Shown: positions 8,849 to 18,656 of the stretch, in pieces
Layout: every line of letters starts with the position of its first letter
How positions within the stretch are numbered: the stretch's first letter is position 1
Assembly (NCBI RefSeq): GCF_001467525.1
Contig: NZ_LNXS01000019.1
Coordinates: 409,813 to 473,812 of the forward strand
DNA: 64,000 nt
Reading direction: 5' to 3'
DNA from: Legionella anisa
GTDB lineage: Bacteria; Pseudomonadota; Gammaproteobacteria; Legionellales; Legionellaceae
Notes under the pieces: generated by a model
What the model was told of the DNA's origin: nothing
Database searches by the model: none
The model's input: the letters and a program-made list of their open reading frames with translations, nothing else
Translations under genes and position numbers: made by a program

Positions 8849-10663
8849 TTACTCAACAGTCACTGATTTGGCAAGATTACGTGGCTGATCAACATCTGTA
8901 CCTTTTACAACAGCAACATGATAAGCCAACAATTGTAAAGGAATCGTGTAAATGATTGGAGCAACCCACAAACCACAGTAAGGTACTTTAATCAAACGTG
9001 CTCCATTTGCGCGCCAACTTTGGGTATCATCAACAAAAACAAATAACTGCCCCCCGCGGGCACTTACTTCATGTAAATTAGATTTTAATTTATCCAATAA
9101 TTCATCATTGGGAGCAACAGCAACAACAGGCATGTTTTCATCAACCAAGGCCAAAGGACCATGTTTCAATTCCCCAGAAGGATATGCTTCAGCATGAATA
9201 TAGGAAATTTCCTTTAATTTCAAAGCGCCTTCCAGAGCGACTGGGTATTGTACACCTCGTCCTAAAAATAAAGCATGTGCTTTACTAACAAAAAGGGAAG
9301 CAAGGTCTTCGATTTCCTCGTTCATCTTTAACGCACGTTCACAACACGCTGGCAGCTCCTGCAATTGCTTTAAAACTTCATTTGCCCGATTATCATGACC
9401 AAGCGCGGCAGCTAACATTAAAAAAGCAGCCAGTTGCGTAGTAAATGCCTTAGTAGATGCCACACCAATTTCCACTCCAGCGCGTGTTAAAAAAACACAG
9501 TCTGCTTCTCTGACTAAAGTACTTGTTGCCACATTACAAATAGCCAAGCTGGCCAAATACTCCATATCTTTTGCTTTTTGCAAGGCAGCAAGAGTATCTG
9601 CTGTCTCACCTGATTGGGAAACAGTGATAAATAAAGTATCTTTAGGTACAACTACATCGCGATAACGATACTCGCTCGCGATTTCAACCTGGGTTGGCAA
9701 TCCAGCCAATGATTCTAACCAATATTTAGCAATCATTCCGGCGTGATAACTGGTGCCGCAAGCAACAATGTGAATTTGCCTTACCTGAGGAAATATTTGG
9801 GAGGCACGCTCTCCAAAACTGGATTTAAGCACCTCGAGACTATTCACACGACCTTCCAAGGTATCCGTCAGCACTTTAGATTGTTCGAAAATTTCCTTAA
9901 GCATAAAATGTCGATAAGGACCTTTACTCACCGTTTCAGCATCGCTCGTTAAAGGATGGAGCGGACGCTCAACAAATGATTTGGATGAATCATAAATTGC
10001 TATATTTTCTGAGGTAATCGAAGCACTGTCGCCTTCTTCTAAATAAATCACTGATTGTGCAAAAGATTTTAATGCCAATCCATCAGAAGCGATAAAATTC
10101 TCACCTATACCTAAGCCAAGAACTAAAGGACTACCTTTACGAACAGCAACAAGTTCCTTTGGCCTTTGTTGATGGATAACGCCTAAAGCAAACGCGCCTT
10201 CTATTTTTGCAGCTGCGGTTTGTACTGCTTCGAGTAAGTTTTCACTCTGGAGATAATAGTGATGAATTAAATGGGCAGCGACTTCAGTATCTGTTTCAGA
10301 GGTAAACTGATACCCTTTCATTACTAAATCATGGCGCAAGGTTTCATGATTTTCAATAATTCCATTATGTACCAATGCAATTTGCCCATGGGATAGATGA
10401 GGATGTGCATTTTGCTCTGAAGGCTTGCCATGTGTTGCCCATCGCGTATGTGCAATGCCTGTATTTCCAGCAATAGCTGTTTCTTGCATGGCATCAGCTA
10501 AATTTTGTACCTTACCCTGGATTCGCACGCGTTGTAACAGTTCATCATTATCGATTACTGCGATACCAGCAGAATCATAACCTCTATATTCCAAACGACG
10601 TAATCCTTCCAGTAAAATTTTACTGATATCCCTTTCAGACACAGCTCCAATAATCCCACACAT
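8849..10663 (-). CDS. glmS: glutamine--fructose-6-phosphate aminotransferase (isomerizing)
   Basis: The product has 604 aa and starts MCGIIGAVS, so Cys becomes the N-terminal nucleophile of the glutaminase domain after Met removal. GIAHTRWATHGKPSEQNAHP and the GTDTEV-like SETDTEVAAHL segment complete the class II amidotransferase half. Two SIS sugar-isomerase domains follow (VACGTSYHAG and SQSGETADTLAAL in the first, LGRGVQYPVALEGALKLKEISY in the second), ending DQPRNLAKSVTVE as typical. It makes glucosamine-6-phosphate for peptidoglycan and LPS. GlmU, two steps later, is in this window at 34595. No glmS ribozyme signature is apparent upstream. Confidence 0.96.
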   Translation of the reverse strand: MCGIIGAVSERDISKILLEGLRRLEYRGYDSAGIAVIDNDELLQRVRIQGKVQNLADAMQETAIAGNTGIAHTRWATHGKPSEQNAHPHLSHGQIALVHNGIIENHETLRHDLVMKGYQFTSETDTEVAAHLIHHYYLQSENLLEAVQTAAAKIEGAFALGVIHQQRPKELVAVRKGSPLVLGLGIGENFIASDGLALKSFAQSVIYLEEGDSASITSENIAIYDSSKSFVERPLHPLTSDAETVSKGPYRHFMLKEIFEQSKVLTDTLEGRVNSLEVLKSSFGERASQIFPQVRQIHIVACGTSYHAGMIAKYWLESLAGLPTQVEIASEYRYRDVVVPKDTLFITVSQSGETADTLAALQKAKDMEYLASLAICNVATSTLVREADCVFLTRAGVEIGVASTKAFTTQLAAFLMLAAALGHDNRANEVLKQLQELPACCERALKMNEEIEDLASLFVSKAHALFLGRGVQYPVALEGALKLKEISYIHAEAYPSGELKHGPLALVDENMPVVAVAPNDELLDKLKSNLHEVSARGGQLFVFVDDTQSWRANGARLIKVPYCGLWVAPIIYTIPLQLLAYHVAVVKGTDVDQPRNLAKSVTVE

Positions 10664-10862
10664 ACCCTGCTCCTCGTTTCAACAACCGCACATGAACGAT
10701 ATATCAATAAAAAAACGGCAATTATGCCATAAACATTTATAAATCACTAACATGTTCCGTGTTGTGAGCGAAAAAGGACGATGTCGCAAATTGCTCCTCT
10801 AAGATTCAATTTAAATGCTAAGAGTAGGTGTAGCGATCAATTGAGCGATTCTGCAAAAAGAA

Positions 10863-10896
10863 AACCTGGGCTACAGCAGTACTTTCACCCAGGCTA
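10863..10896. repeat. fragment of REP-like repeat
   Basis: ACCTGGGCTAC and TTTCACCCAGGCTA face each other over a short centre. It is a decayed family member just downstream of plaC. Confidence 0.4.
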
Positions 10897-10929
10897 TGCT
10901 GGAAAACTCTTAGCGACTCACAACTCTAT

Positions 10930-12228
10930 TTACTCTATAGGATTTTGACACATTACATCATAACCATGGTATTTCATAGCTTTGCACACTTCAAACGCAA
11001 GCAATCCATGGGCACGTGTACTTGGATGAATTTCATCCCAGAATAAATAACTTTCAGGAGTATCACATACTTGATAGTTCTTGTCTCCTGAAGCAAAACT
11101 TGCATCTCTATATTGAAGTACTTGCGCATAACGTAAAACATAGTTGTTAGCAAAAGGCGAGCTACGGAATGCATCATACATAGGAAGTTTTACATCAATA
11201 CACGCATCCGTGGTGTTAGTAAATCCATAATTTTCCGGATTCTTTAAAGCACGTTCAAAATAATCGCTCATGTCGATATAGAGAAAATTTGCATCAGGGT
11301 AAATTTTTGCCCATTCCTGCATACGATTTCGAAGTCGATCGTTGTGCATATCAATCGCATTATTCAAAACCTCTCTATCAGTGGTTTGCGCAACGCGAGG
11401 AGTGTCTCCTATATGAGGCAGCCCCATGATTACAAAACGACGTGCGCCAGCCTTCATTAGTTTCATCACAGCAGAACCCGCGCCGGATAAAACATTATCA
11501 ACATAGGTACTCATCACTTCCGTGTTGTAATTATCTTCAAAGAACAAGACATTAATGTAATCATTATTACCTGAGAAAATAAAAAACACGGTTTCTTTAC
11601 TTAAAGCGGGATGTTCTAATAAATAAGCTTGAACGGTTAAACCGAGGCTTGGAGGAACCAACTTACCTACAATTAGATTTTTGATTGTTCCTAATGGATG
11701 ACGAATCAAATTCCACACCGTTAATTGATAATCATAAGTTGCAGTCCAGCTACCTCCAAACGCGCGGTTTAAATAAACCTCTTCATCCTCTGGGGCAATG
11801 GAAAGCATTTTTGCTAAATATTCATTCCATACCTGGCCATTGGAAAAACGCGCATTCCAGTAAGGTTTTCCGGGTAATACAGGAACTAATTTAATTTTAC
11901 TCACCAAATTGGCAATATAAGGTGCCAATTGGTTATCAAAAAAATCAGTAACTATGGCGATACCTGAATCCAAAACCATTTGTGGCACATAATATTCTTC
12001 GGCAAACTCAACCATTTTATTGAGAACAAATACTTTAAAAGGGGCTACTAAAAAAGCGGGGTCTTCTTCCTGACGTAAACTTTTAAGTAAGTGGGTTGTA
12101 TTCCCTGTATCAGACAAACTGTCGCCAAAAACCACCATAGACTTTACTGGAGTAGCGGCGAAACTCATGAAGGGAACAAATAAACAAAGGATTAAGAACC
12201 AACGCAACTTCCGGATGTAATGGGCCAT
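10930..12228 (-). CDS. plaC: secreted GDSL lysophospholipase A / glycerophospholipid:cholesterol acyltransferase, PlaC-like
   Basis: The product has 432 aa with a signal peptide (hydrophobic core 11-22, likely cleavage after SFA-24). GDSL blocks are all present: FGDS37LSDTGN (nucleophile Ser37), the GNND oxyanion block in FSGNNDYIN, and D398-E-I-H401 completing the triad. C343 and C388 flank a loop of about 45 residues just before the Asp/His block, the arrangement of the disulfide loop that is proteolytically processed in Aeromonas GCAT and Legionella PlaC. The length suits PlaC (about 430 aa) rather than the shorter PlaA. By family it is exported via the type II system and transfers acyl chains to cholesterol. 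The symbol is from family features and general gene order, so moderately sure. Confidence 0.82.
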   Translation of the reverse strand: MAHYIRKLRWFLILCLFVPFMSFAATPVKSMVVFGDSLSDTGNTTHLLKSLRQEEDPAFLVAPFKVFVLNKMVEFAEEYYVPQMVLDSGIAIVTDFFDNQLAPYIANLVSKIKLVPVLPGKPYWNARFSNGQVWNEYLAKMLSIAPEDEEVYLNRAFGGSWTATYDYQLTVWNLIRHPLGTIKNLIVGKLVPPSLGLTVQAYLLEHPALSKETVFFIFSGNNDYINVLFFEDNYNTEVMSTYVDNVLSGAGSAVMKLMKAGARRFVIMGLPHIGDTPRVAQTTDREVLNNAIDMHNDRLRNRMQEWAKIYPDANFLYIDMSDYFERALKNPENYGFTNTTDACIDVKLPMYDAFRSSPFANNYVLRYAQVLQYRDASFASGDKNYQVCDTPESYLFWDEIHPSTRAHGLLAFEVCKAMKYHGYDVMCQNPIE

Positions 12229-12463
12229 ATTATCTCCTTATAAAATAAAGCCGCAAATGAAAGCACTGATAGCTTTGGTATATAACAGTATGATCGCTGG
12301 TTCGTTTTTGTCAACGCATTTAGTATTTTTTGCTTCATATTTAAACCTGTGTCTCATTGAACGAGGCACTAACCTAGGATGCATTTAATTCAAGCCTATT
12401 GATTAAATTCTGTGTAAATGGTAATTTTTGCCGAATATTTTTGTTTCTATTTCAGGTAGTACA

Positions 12464-13228
12464 ATGGAAAAAATAGTGATTGCGGCATTTTATAAATTTG
12501 TTTCTTTGGATAATTTTGAAACAATGCGCGAGCCTTTGCTTGCAAAAATGCATGAAATCAAAATAAAAGGTACCATCATATTAGCCTCTGAGGGAATCAA
12601 TGGAAGTTTTGCCGGTACCCGTGGGCAAATGGATCTGTTTTATCAATTCATTCGGCAGGATGAACGTTTGGCAGATTTAAAGTTTAAAGAAACTTTTGAT
12701 GATGAAAACCCATTTGAAAAATCTAAAGTCAAGCTGCGCAAAGAAATTGTAACCATGGGCATAAAAAATGTTGATCCTTTAAAATCAGCAGGAACCTATT
12801 TAAGTCCTGAAGAATGGAATGAATTAATTCAAGACCCCGACGTGGTATTAATCGATACCCGTAATGATTATGAATTTGAATTGGGCACATTCAAAAATGC
12901 CATCAATCCCAGTACTGAAAACTTTAGAGATTTTCCGGAGTACGTGCGCGAGCATTTACTTGATAAAAAAGATAAAAAAATTGCTATGTTTTGTACGGGT
13001 GGGATACGCTGTGAGAAATCCACTGCTTACTTAAAAGATCTGGGTTTCGAAAATGTCTATCATTTGTATGATGGCATTCTCAATTATATTGAACAAATGC
13101 CCAAACCAGAATCGCTCTGGGAAGGGCAATGTTTTGTTTTTGATAACCGAGTAGCAGTTGATGATCAATTAAATCGAGTCTATCCTCAATTACCACTGGA
13201 TTACAAACATGATCGCAACAAAGAATAA
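12464..13228 (+). CDS. trhO: tRNA uridine(34) 5-hydroxylase TrhO (rhodanese-domain, YceA family)
   Basis: The product has 254 aa from the ATG at 12464; an upstream TTG at 12428 would add 12 residues but AGGTAG precedes the ATG suitably. An N-terminal ferredoxin-like region ([14 protein letters not shown]) precedes a rhodanese domain ([23 protein letters not shown]) with active-site C177 in [10 protein letters not shown], which is the TrhO hallmark. The family hydroxylates U34 of tRNA at the first step of cmo5U synthesis, using O2 and the cysteine. It ends 2 bp before smpB, so they are co-transcribed. Confidence 0.93.
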   Translation: MEKIVIAAFYKFVSLDNFETMREPLLAKMHEIKIKGTIILASEGINGSFAGTRGQMDLFYQFIRQDERLADLKFKETFDDENPFEKSKVKLRKEIVTMGIKNVDPLKSAGTYLSPEEWNELIQDPDVVLIDTRNDYEFELGTFKNAINPSTENFRDFPEYVREHLLDKKDKKIAMFCTGGIRCEKSTAYLKDLGFENVYHLYDGILNYIEQMPKPESLWEGQCFVFDNRVAVDDQLNRVYPQLPLDYKHDRNKE

Positions 13229-13230
13229 AT

Positions 13231-13707
13231 ATGACAAATAAAAAACAATCCGATTCAACCATTGTGTTGAACCGTAAAGCAGGCTTTAACTATTTTATTG
13301 AGGATCAATACGAGGCAGGTTTAGTACTTGAAGGTTGGGAAGTCAAAAGTTTACGCGCAGGAAAAATAAATCTTTCCGATGCCCATGTTATTATTAAATA
13401 CGGCGAGGCTTTTTTGCTTGGCGCCCAGATTAATCCACTCATCACCGCTTCGACACATTCTATTCCTGATCCAATACGTACTCGCAAACTATTATTGAAT
13501 AAAAAAGAATTAAACCATCTCATCGGTAGCGTCGAACGCCAAGGCTATACTATAGTCCCACTTTCTTTATATTGGAAAAAAAATAAAGTCAAAATAAAAA
13601 TAGCTCTGGCCAAAGGTAAAAAAGAGCATGATAAGCGAGACTCCATTAAAGATCGTGAATGGCAAAGAGACCGTTCGCGCATAATGAAAAAAACAGGGAG
13701 AGATTAA
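13231..13707 (+). CDS. smpB: SsrA-binding protein SmpB
   Basis: The product has 158 aa, the expected length. The core [32 protein letters not shown] is diagnostic, as is the basic C-terminal tail ([20 protein letters not shown]) that enters the ribosome with tmRNA during trans-translation. It is the middle gene of trhO-smpB-bcp, and its TAA stop shares its last base with the bcp start codon. No ssrA gene is visible in the window. Confidence 0.96.
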   Translation: MTNKKQSDSTIVLNRKAGFNYFIEDQYEAGLVLEGWEVKSLRAGKINLSDAHVIIKYGEAFLLGAQINPLITASTHSIPDPIRTRKLLLNKKELNHLIGSVERQGYTIVPLSLYWKKNKVKIKIALAKGKKEHDKRDSIKDREWQRDRSRIMKKTGRD

Positions 13708-14159
13708 TGAACATAGATGAATCGGTACCCGATTTTGCATTCACAGCAACCAATGGACTTAATTCTCGTTTGAACGATTATCGAGGGCAATATGTAGTTC
13801 TTTATTTTTATCCTAAAGATGCAACCCCAGGATGTACTATAGAAGGGCAAGACTTTCGGGATGCATACCCTCAGTTCCAAAAATTAAATACCCAGATATT
13901 TGGAGTTTCCCGCGACAGCTTAAAATCGCATGAAAATTTTAAAGCCAAGCAAAATTTTCCTTTCGAACTCATTAGCGATCCGGACGAACAGTTATGCCAA
14001 TTGTTTGAAGTAATTAAAATGAAATCCATGTATGGCAAACAAGTTCGTGGCATTGAACGCAGCACGTTTATCATTGATCCTCAAGGAAAATTAATCAAAG
14101 AGTGGCGCAAAGTCAGTGTTAAAGGACATGTAGACGAAGTACTCAGCGCATTAAAATAA
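13707..14159 (+). CDS. bcp: thiol peroxidase, Bcp-type peroxiredoxin
   Basis: The product has 150 aa from the ATG at 13707, overlapping the smpB stop (TAATG), with GGGAGAG as ribosome site. An upstream start at 13659 lies inside smpB and is not needed. YPKDATPGCTIEGQDFRD contains the peroxidatic Cys of the TPGC(T) motif. The usual Bcp resolving Cys five residues later is replaced (PGCTIEGQ), so a 1-Cys mechanism or intermolecular resolution is likely. The domain ends with the usual GHVDEVLSALK. It reduces hydroperoxides with thioredoxin. Confidence 0.93.
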   Translation: MNIDESVPDFAFTATNGLNSRLNDYRGQYVVLYFYPKDATPGCTIEGQDFRDAYPQFQKLNTQIFGVSRDSLKSHENFKAKQNFPFELISDPDEQLCQLFEVIKMKSMYGKQVRGIERSTFIIDPQGKLIKEWRKVSVKGHVDEVLSALK

Positions 14160-14218
14160 AATTTATTCTTGACTGAAACTCATCCCCTAAGCAGAATGAA
14201 AGAGGTAATCAAATAATT

Positions 14219-14238
14219 GTAGCCCGGGTGAAGGCTAC
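14219..14238. repeat. short REP-like fragment
   Basis: GTAGCCCGGGTGAAGGCTAC reads as the two outer ends of the palindrome joined after loss of the centre. It lies 27 bp before the phoH start. Confidence 0.45.
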
Positions 14239-14264
14239 ACGTTTTACTCACAAAGGTGAATTTT

Positions 14265-15665
14265 ATGGATAATAGCAATACCCGTCGAAAGCTGTTTGTA
14301 CTTGATACCAATATTTTAATGCATGATCCTACTGCCATCTATCATTTTGAAGAGCATGACATCTATTTGCCAATGGTTGTTCTGGAAGAATTAGACAGCC
14401 ATAAAACGGGTACATCAGAAGTAGCACGCAACGTACGTCAAACCAACCGCATGTTGGTGGAACTCATGAGTAATGCGTCTCACGAACAAATCGTATCCGG
14501 ATTAACAATACCCAACTACCTCAACTCAGATAAAAAAAAGTGCAGCGGCAAGCTGTTTTTTCAGACCGATGAATTCGATCTGGTTGTTCCTACCACTCTT
14601 CCAGGGCATAAAGTAGATAATACGATTCTTGCCACTGCTTTGGGTTTACAAAAAAAATACGCAGGCAAAAAGCAAGTAATTATTGTATCAAAAGACATTA
14701 ACTTGCGTATCAAAGCAGGAATACTTGGAATTTCCGCAGAAGATTACTACAGCGACCAGGTATTGGATGATGTGAATCTGCTGCATAGAGGCCTGCACAT
14801 TCTTGATAATAATTTCTGGGATACCCATGCTAAAGATATGGGATCATGGCAAGAAAGTGGTAAAACTTTTTATAAAGTAACAGGACCATTAATCAATCAA
14901 TGGAACCCCAATGATTGCATCAGTACTGAGGATGATCAATTTCAGGCGATTGTGAAAAAACTTGAAAGCGACCATGCAGTAATTCAGTTAATTCGTGATT
15001 ACACAAAGCACTCGGTATGGGGAATTCACGCCAAAAACCGTGAACAGAACTTTTCTTTAAACTTGCTCATGGATCCAGAGATTGATTTCGTAAGCTTACA
15101 AGGTCCGGCTGGAACAGGAAAAACACTGCTCACCATCGCTGCAGGCTTAACCCAGGTCCTGGATCAAAATCGTTACACCGAAATTCTCATGACGCGCGTG
15201 ACGATTCCTGTGGGTGAAGACATTGGTTTTTTACCCGGAACTGAAGAAGAAAAAATGACACCCTGGATGGGCGCTTTAATGGATAACTTAGAAGTTCTGC
15301 ACAGCTCACAAGTAGGTGGCAGTTTTGGACGCGGAGCAACTCAGGATTTATTACAAAACAAAATTAAAATTCGCTCCTTAAATTTCATGCGTGGGCGTAC
15401 TTTTTTAAATCGCTACATCATTATTGATGAAGCGCAAAACCTAACTCCCAAACAAATAAAAACTTTAGTCACCCGAGCAGGCCCAGGCTCCAAAATTATT
15501 TGCCTCGGTGATATCAAACAAATCGATACTCCATACTTGAGTGAAACCACTTCAGGTTTAACTTTTGCAGTCGATCGCTTTAAACACTGGGAACATAGCG
15601 CACATATGAGTTTAACTCGTGGGGAACGCTCAAGACTTGCATTTTATGCTGCGGAGCATTTATAG
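14265..15665 (+). CDS. PhoH family protein with N-terminal PIN domain (PhoH2 type)
   Basis: The product has 466 aa from the ATG at 14265. AAAGGTG at 14252-58 is a well-placed ribosome site; the GTG at 14256 overlaps it and is rejected as start. The PIN domain spans about residues 1-135 (FVLDTNILMHDP, acidic residues for Mg and RNA cleavage; DNTILATAL). The PhoH ATPase follows, with Walker A GPAGTGKT from residue 280 and Walker B IIDEAQN. PhoH2 proteins are ATP-dependent RNA helicases/RNases in some bacteria. The start is followed 20 bp after its stop by guaC, probably in one transcript. Confidence 0.93.
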   Translation: MDNSNTRRKLFVLDTNILMHDPTAIYHFEEHDIYLPMVVLEELDSHKTGTSEVARNVRQTNRMLVELMSNASHEQIVSGLTIPNYLNSDKKKCSGKLFFQTDEFDLVVPTTLPGHKVDNTILATALGLQKKYAGKKQVIIVSKDINLRIKAGILGISAEDYYSDQVLDDVNLLHRGLHILDNNFWDTHAKDMGSWQESGKTFYKVTGPLINQWNPNDCISTEDDQFQAIVKKLESDHAVIQLIRDYTKHSVWGIHAKNREQNFSLNLLMDPEIDFVSLQGPAGTGKTLLTIAAGLTQVLDQNRYTEILMTRVTIPVGEDIGFLPGTEEEKMTPWMGALMDNLEVLHSSQVGGSFGRGATQDLLQNKIKIRSLNFMRGRTFLNRYIIIDEAQNLTPKQIKTLVTRAGPGSKIICLGDIKQIDTPYLSETTSGLTFAVDRFKHWEHSAHMSLTRGERSRLAFYAAEHL

Positions 15666-15685
15666 TAGTGGCTTTAAGGATTACC

Positions 15686-16696
15686 ATGACTGACCATGCC
15701 ATCACTTTTGATGACGTTCTACTTGTTCCTTCGTACAATCACCACGAATCAAGAAGAGTAGTAGAAACCACCAGTACCGATAGACTGAGTAAATTAACCC
15801 TCGAGCTTCCTGTAATCAGCTCAAATATGGATACTATTACTGAAAGTGACATGGCTAATTTCATGAGCTCTAAAGGCGCTATGGGCGCCTTGCACCGCTT
15901 TATGTCCATCGAAGAAAACATCGAAGAATTTAAAAAGTGTCACCATAAAGTTTTTGTTTCAGTTGGCTGTACTGCTGCTGAATTGGAACGAGCAGAAGCA
16001 CTACGTGATGCAGGAGCTGACTATTTCTGTGTGGATGTTGCCCATGCGCATGCTAAATATGTAGGAAAAACCTTAAAAAGCTTGCGTCATATACTTGCTG
16101 ACCGCTGTATTATGGCAGGAAATGTTGCCACTTACGCTGGCGCTGATTATCTTGCTTCATGTGGTGCTGACATCATTAAAGCGGGCATTGGCGGTGGTTC
16201 TGTGTGCAGCACTCGTATTAAAACCGGTTTTGGCGTACCCATGCTCACTTGTATTCAGGATTGTTCGCGTGCTGATCGTTCTATTGTTGCTGATGGTGGA
16301 ATAAGAACTTCCGGCGATATCGTCAAAGCGATGGCCTTTGGGGCTGATTTTGTCATGATTGGTGGAATGTTAGCGGGCACATCGCCAACTCCTGGTGAAG
16401 TCATTCAAAAGAAAGATGGCAGCAAAGTGAAGCGTTATCGTGGAATGGCGTCCAAAGAAGCGCAAGAGAACTTCTTGGGACAAATGCATGAATGGAAAAC
16501 TGCCGAGGGCGTAGCAACCGAAGTGCCCTTCAAAGAAAATCCTGATGCAATTATTGCAGACATAGTAGGGGGCTTAAGATCCGGCCTTACCTATGCTGGC
16601 GCGGATACAATCAGTGAACTGCAACGTAAATTAAATTATGTAGTGGTCACGCAAGCCGGACGCATCGAAAGTTTACCGCATAAGTTATTGAGTTAA
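15686..16696 (+). CDS. guaC: GMP reductase / IMPDH-family enzyme
   Basis: The product has 336 aa from the ATG at 15686, preceded by TAAGGA; the upstream GTG at 15668 is unnecessary. The TIM barrel lacks the CBS pair of IMP dehydrogenase, matching GMP reductase length. C174 in GGGSVCSTR is the catalytic Cys that forms the covalent purine adduct. [15 protein letters not shown] and MIGGMLAG bind the phosphate, and the mobile flap [12 protein letters not shown] is present. It would convert GMP to IMP with NADPH. The downstream gap to the convergent gene is almost filled by a REP-like repeat. Confidence 0.87.
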   Translation: MTDHAITFDDVLLVPSYNHHESRRVVETTSTDRLSKLTLELPVISSNMDTITESDMANFMSSKGAMGALHRFMSIEENIEEFKKCHHKVFVSVGCTAAELERAEALRDAGADYFCVDVAHAHAKYVGKTLKSLRHILADRCIMAGNVATYAGADYLASCGADIIKAGIGGGSVCSTRIKTGFGVPMLTCIQDCSRADRSIVADGGIRTSGDIVKAMAFGADFVMIGGMLAGTSPTPGEVIQKKDGSKVKRYRGMASKEAQENFLGQMHEWKTAEGVATEVPFKENPDAIIADIVGGLRSGLTYAGADTISELQRKLNYVVVTQAGRIESLPHKLLS

Positions 16697-16723
16697 AATA
16701 AATCATACATGGATTGTAGGATT

Positions 16724-16807
16724 GTAGCCTGGGTGAAGCGAAGCGGAACCCAGGTTAAATCGATCGAGAATAAGGTCCCGGGTTCCGCTTCGCTTCACCC
16801 AGGCTAC
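16724..16807. repeat. REP-like palindromic repeat, complete copy
   Basis: GTAGCCTGGGTGAAGCGAAG at the left pairs with CTTCGCTTCACCCAGGCTAC at the right, giving nearly perfect 20-bp arms and a further inner GCGGAACCCAGG / CCCGGGTTCCGC pairing. It lies between convergent guaC and the KP-rich protein gene, whose stop is 3 bp away, so it could serve as a bidirectional transcription stop. Confidence 0.87.
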
Positions 16808-16809
16808 AA

Positions 16810-17580
16810 CTATTGCATGCCCTTAACCAAGTCAGAGCCTTCCTCCAAAGCAGGTTGTTCTGAGGGGGTAGGAGTTTTAGGCTTATCGGTCAACAAGTCA
16901 TCCCAACCTTCCATATCGCCAAATGCTTCTCTGGCCTCCATCAATAAATCCTCAGATTGAGTGCTCTCAGGACTCTTCATCTGGGTCTCGCTTTCATCAA
17001 GCTCTTCCCCAGGCTCTTTTTTGCCAATGTTACTTACCTTCTCTGTAGCTGAATCTATGGCATCAACCAATCCCTTACTAATTTTGTCAGGAATAGAACC
17101 CACAGTATCTTTTATACTTTGAATCGCTTGGCCCACCGTAGTCTTACCGAAAGCTGTACTCAGTGCATCGACTTTATCATCTATTTTTTTTCCAATTTGT
17201 TCTTTTATATCTGATACTTTCTCGCCTATTGCATCGGTCAACCGGCCAACAGCTTGTCCTACTTCTGTTTTTTTCAATTTATCCCAACCAGCTTTGGCCA
17301 CATCTCCTAATGCTTTATTTATGCTTCCATTAATATCTGCAACCAGCTTTTCCAAACTCTCAAGCAACTCAAGATTTGGGTCTTTCTTTTTGTCGCCACC
17401 TTCTTTTTGAGGAGTAGTAGCTTTTTTAGGCTCTTCTGGCTGAGGTTTCTTATCGTCATTACCCTTTGCTTTTGGCGCAGGCTTGTCCTCAACAGTAGGA
17501 GCAATAACTTGTGGCTCTTGAGGGGGTACAGGATTTGTTGGTTTGGTCTCTACTTTTGGATCAGTTTTCTCAGTACTCAT
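16810..17580 (-). CDS. hypothetical Lys/Pro-rich protein with repeated amphipathic helices; possible Dot/Icm substrate
   Basis: The product has 256 aa and I recognise no family. Residues 1-68 are low-complexity (Pro, Lys, Glu; disordered). A helical middle contains two related segments, KKTEVGQAVGRLTDAIGEKV (103-122) and GKTTVGQAIQSIKDTVGSIP (145-164), sharing T-x-VGQA. The tail from about 186 is acidic and Ser/Glu-rich (GEELDESETQMKSPESTQSED). There is no signal peptide or membrane segment. A disordered acidic protein of this kind, isolated in its own unit, is compatible with a translocated effector or an envelope/stress-related protein; this is speculation. GAGGTTAAG precedes the ATG. Confidence 0.65.
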   Translation of the reverse strand: MSTEKTDPKVETKPTNPVPPQEPQVIAPTVEDKPAPKAKGNDDKKPQPEEPKKATTPQKEGGDKKKDPNLELLESLEKLVADINGSINKALGDVAKAGWDKLKKTEVGQAVGRLTDAIGEKVSDIKEQIGKKIDDKVDALSTAFGKTTVGQAIQSIKDTVGSIPDKISKGLVDAIDSATEKVSNIGKKEPGEELDESETQMKSPESTQSEDLLMEAREAFGDMEGWDDLLTDKPKTPTPSEQPALEEGSDLVKGMQ

Positions 17581-17792
17581 AAAATCTTAACCTCTATAAT
17601 CTACCCCTAATATATTAAAGATAGCACATTAAAAAAAACATTGCCTTTAATATAGATAGCATAGATCCAATATTTTCAGATACACTAAATCTTATCAAGA
17701 TTTATTTTTTTATGAGTTGTTTTGGACCATAATTTACAATAATTTTTCAAAATAGAGTTCTTTTCATACTCAGTAGGAAAGAGGTCATATAA

Positions 17793-18656
17793 ATGCAACT
17801 TACATATGGAATGATTATGAATCCTAATAATTTTCGCTTCATGCGCCGCGGCAAACAACTGTTTGATTTAAAAAGGGAGGATTTTTCACTCCTTAAACCA
17901 ATTCGACAACTAGGAACAAAACAAGATCGCGCATTACTGCTTTTACACGGATTTACTTCTTCACCGGCTGTTTATCGCTATCTTATTCCTCAATTAAATC
18001 ATTACGATGCTTTAGTCTGCCCTGCATTACCAGGGCATGGAGACAGTATCGCTGCTTTTGCACAAGCTACGGCCAATGATTCGCTCGAATGTGTTACCCA
18101 AGAATGTGATGCATTATTTAAGCAATACCAAAAAGTAGATGTACTCGGATTATCCTTTGGCGGCATACTGGCATGCCAGTTAAGTGCACATTTTACATTC
18201 AATCATATGTTTCTTTTAGCTCCTGCCTTTAAATTGCAGTTGAATACCCATCAGAATCTAAAGCTTCTTATCGCACTGCAAAAACTTGGATTTTGCGAAC
18301 TACGAGGCAGAGCAGGGAATCTCGTCACCAATAAATATGCTGAAATATCCTACAGAAAGATTCCAATTCCTGCACTGATCGAACTGTTTACCCTGATTAA
18401 TGAATATCAATGGGTTTCCCCAAACTGCCCCATTGATCTCTTTTTTGGTGCCCATGACATTGTTGTTGCCTCAAAAGAGGTCGAAAAAATGTTCTCTCAT
18501 TTACCCAATACGACCATACATTGGCTCGCAAACTCAGCACATGTTTTACCATTAGATAATGATCTGGATATGATTGTTCAGTGCATTAATCAACGTATGC
18601 TGGGTGAAAAATCTTCTCCCTTGTTAGGAGAAGAGATGCTGGTGACTGGAATATAG
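17793..18656 (+). CDS. alpha/beta hydrolase (carboxylesterase / monoacylglycerol lipase type)
   Basis: The product has 287 aa. LLLLHGFTSSPAVYRYL provides the oxyanion HG motif, GLS121FGG the nucleophile elbow, D222 in FFGAHD the acid and H250 in ANSAHVLPLD the base, so the triad is complete. The architecture resembles bacterial Est30-like carboxylesterases and BioV/YvaK-type lipases. No signal peptide is present, so it is cytoplasmic. GGAAAGAGG precedes the ATG at 17793; Met7 or Met9 are alternative starts. The last about 15 residues (SSPLLGEEMLVTGI) come from a perfect hairpin at 18612-18634, and the stop comes from a REP-like repeat, so the tail looks acquired. Confidence 0.87.
   Translation: MQLTYGMIMNPNNFRFMRRGKQLFDLKREDFSLLKPIRQLGTKQDRALLLLHGFTSSPAVYRYLIPQLNHYDALVCPALPGHGDSIAAFAQATANDSLECVTQECDALFKQYQKVDVLGLSFGGILACQLSAHFTFNHMFLLAPAFKLQLNTHQNLKLLIALQKLGFCELRGRAGNLVTNKYAEISYRKIPIPALIELFTLINEYQWVSPNCPIDLFFGAHDIVVASKEVEKMFSHLPNTTIHWLANSAHVLPLDNDLDMIVQCINQRMLGEKSSPLLGEEMLVTGI

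Noticed and set aside
8758..8955. Plus-strand open frame over the end of glmS
   Set aside because: It starts within a degenerate repeat and overlaps the conserved glmS end; no protein resemblance.
10664..10929. RNA gene or riboswitch between glmS and plaC
   Set aside because: The gap has only a REP-like fragment; no tRNA cloverleaf, glmS ribozyme or other known motif.
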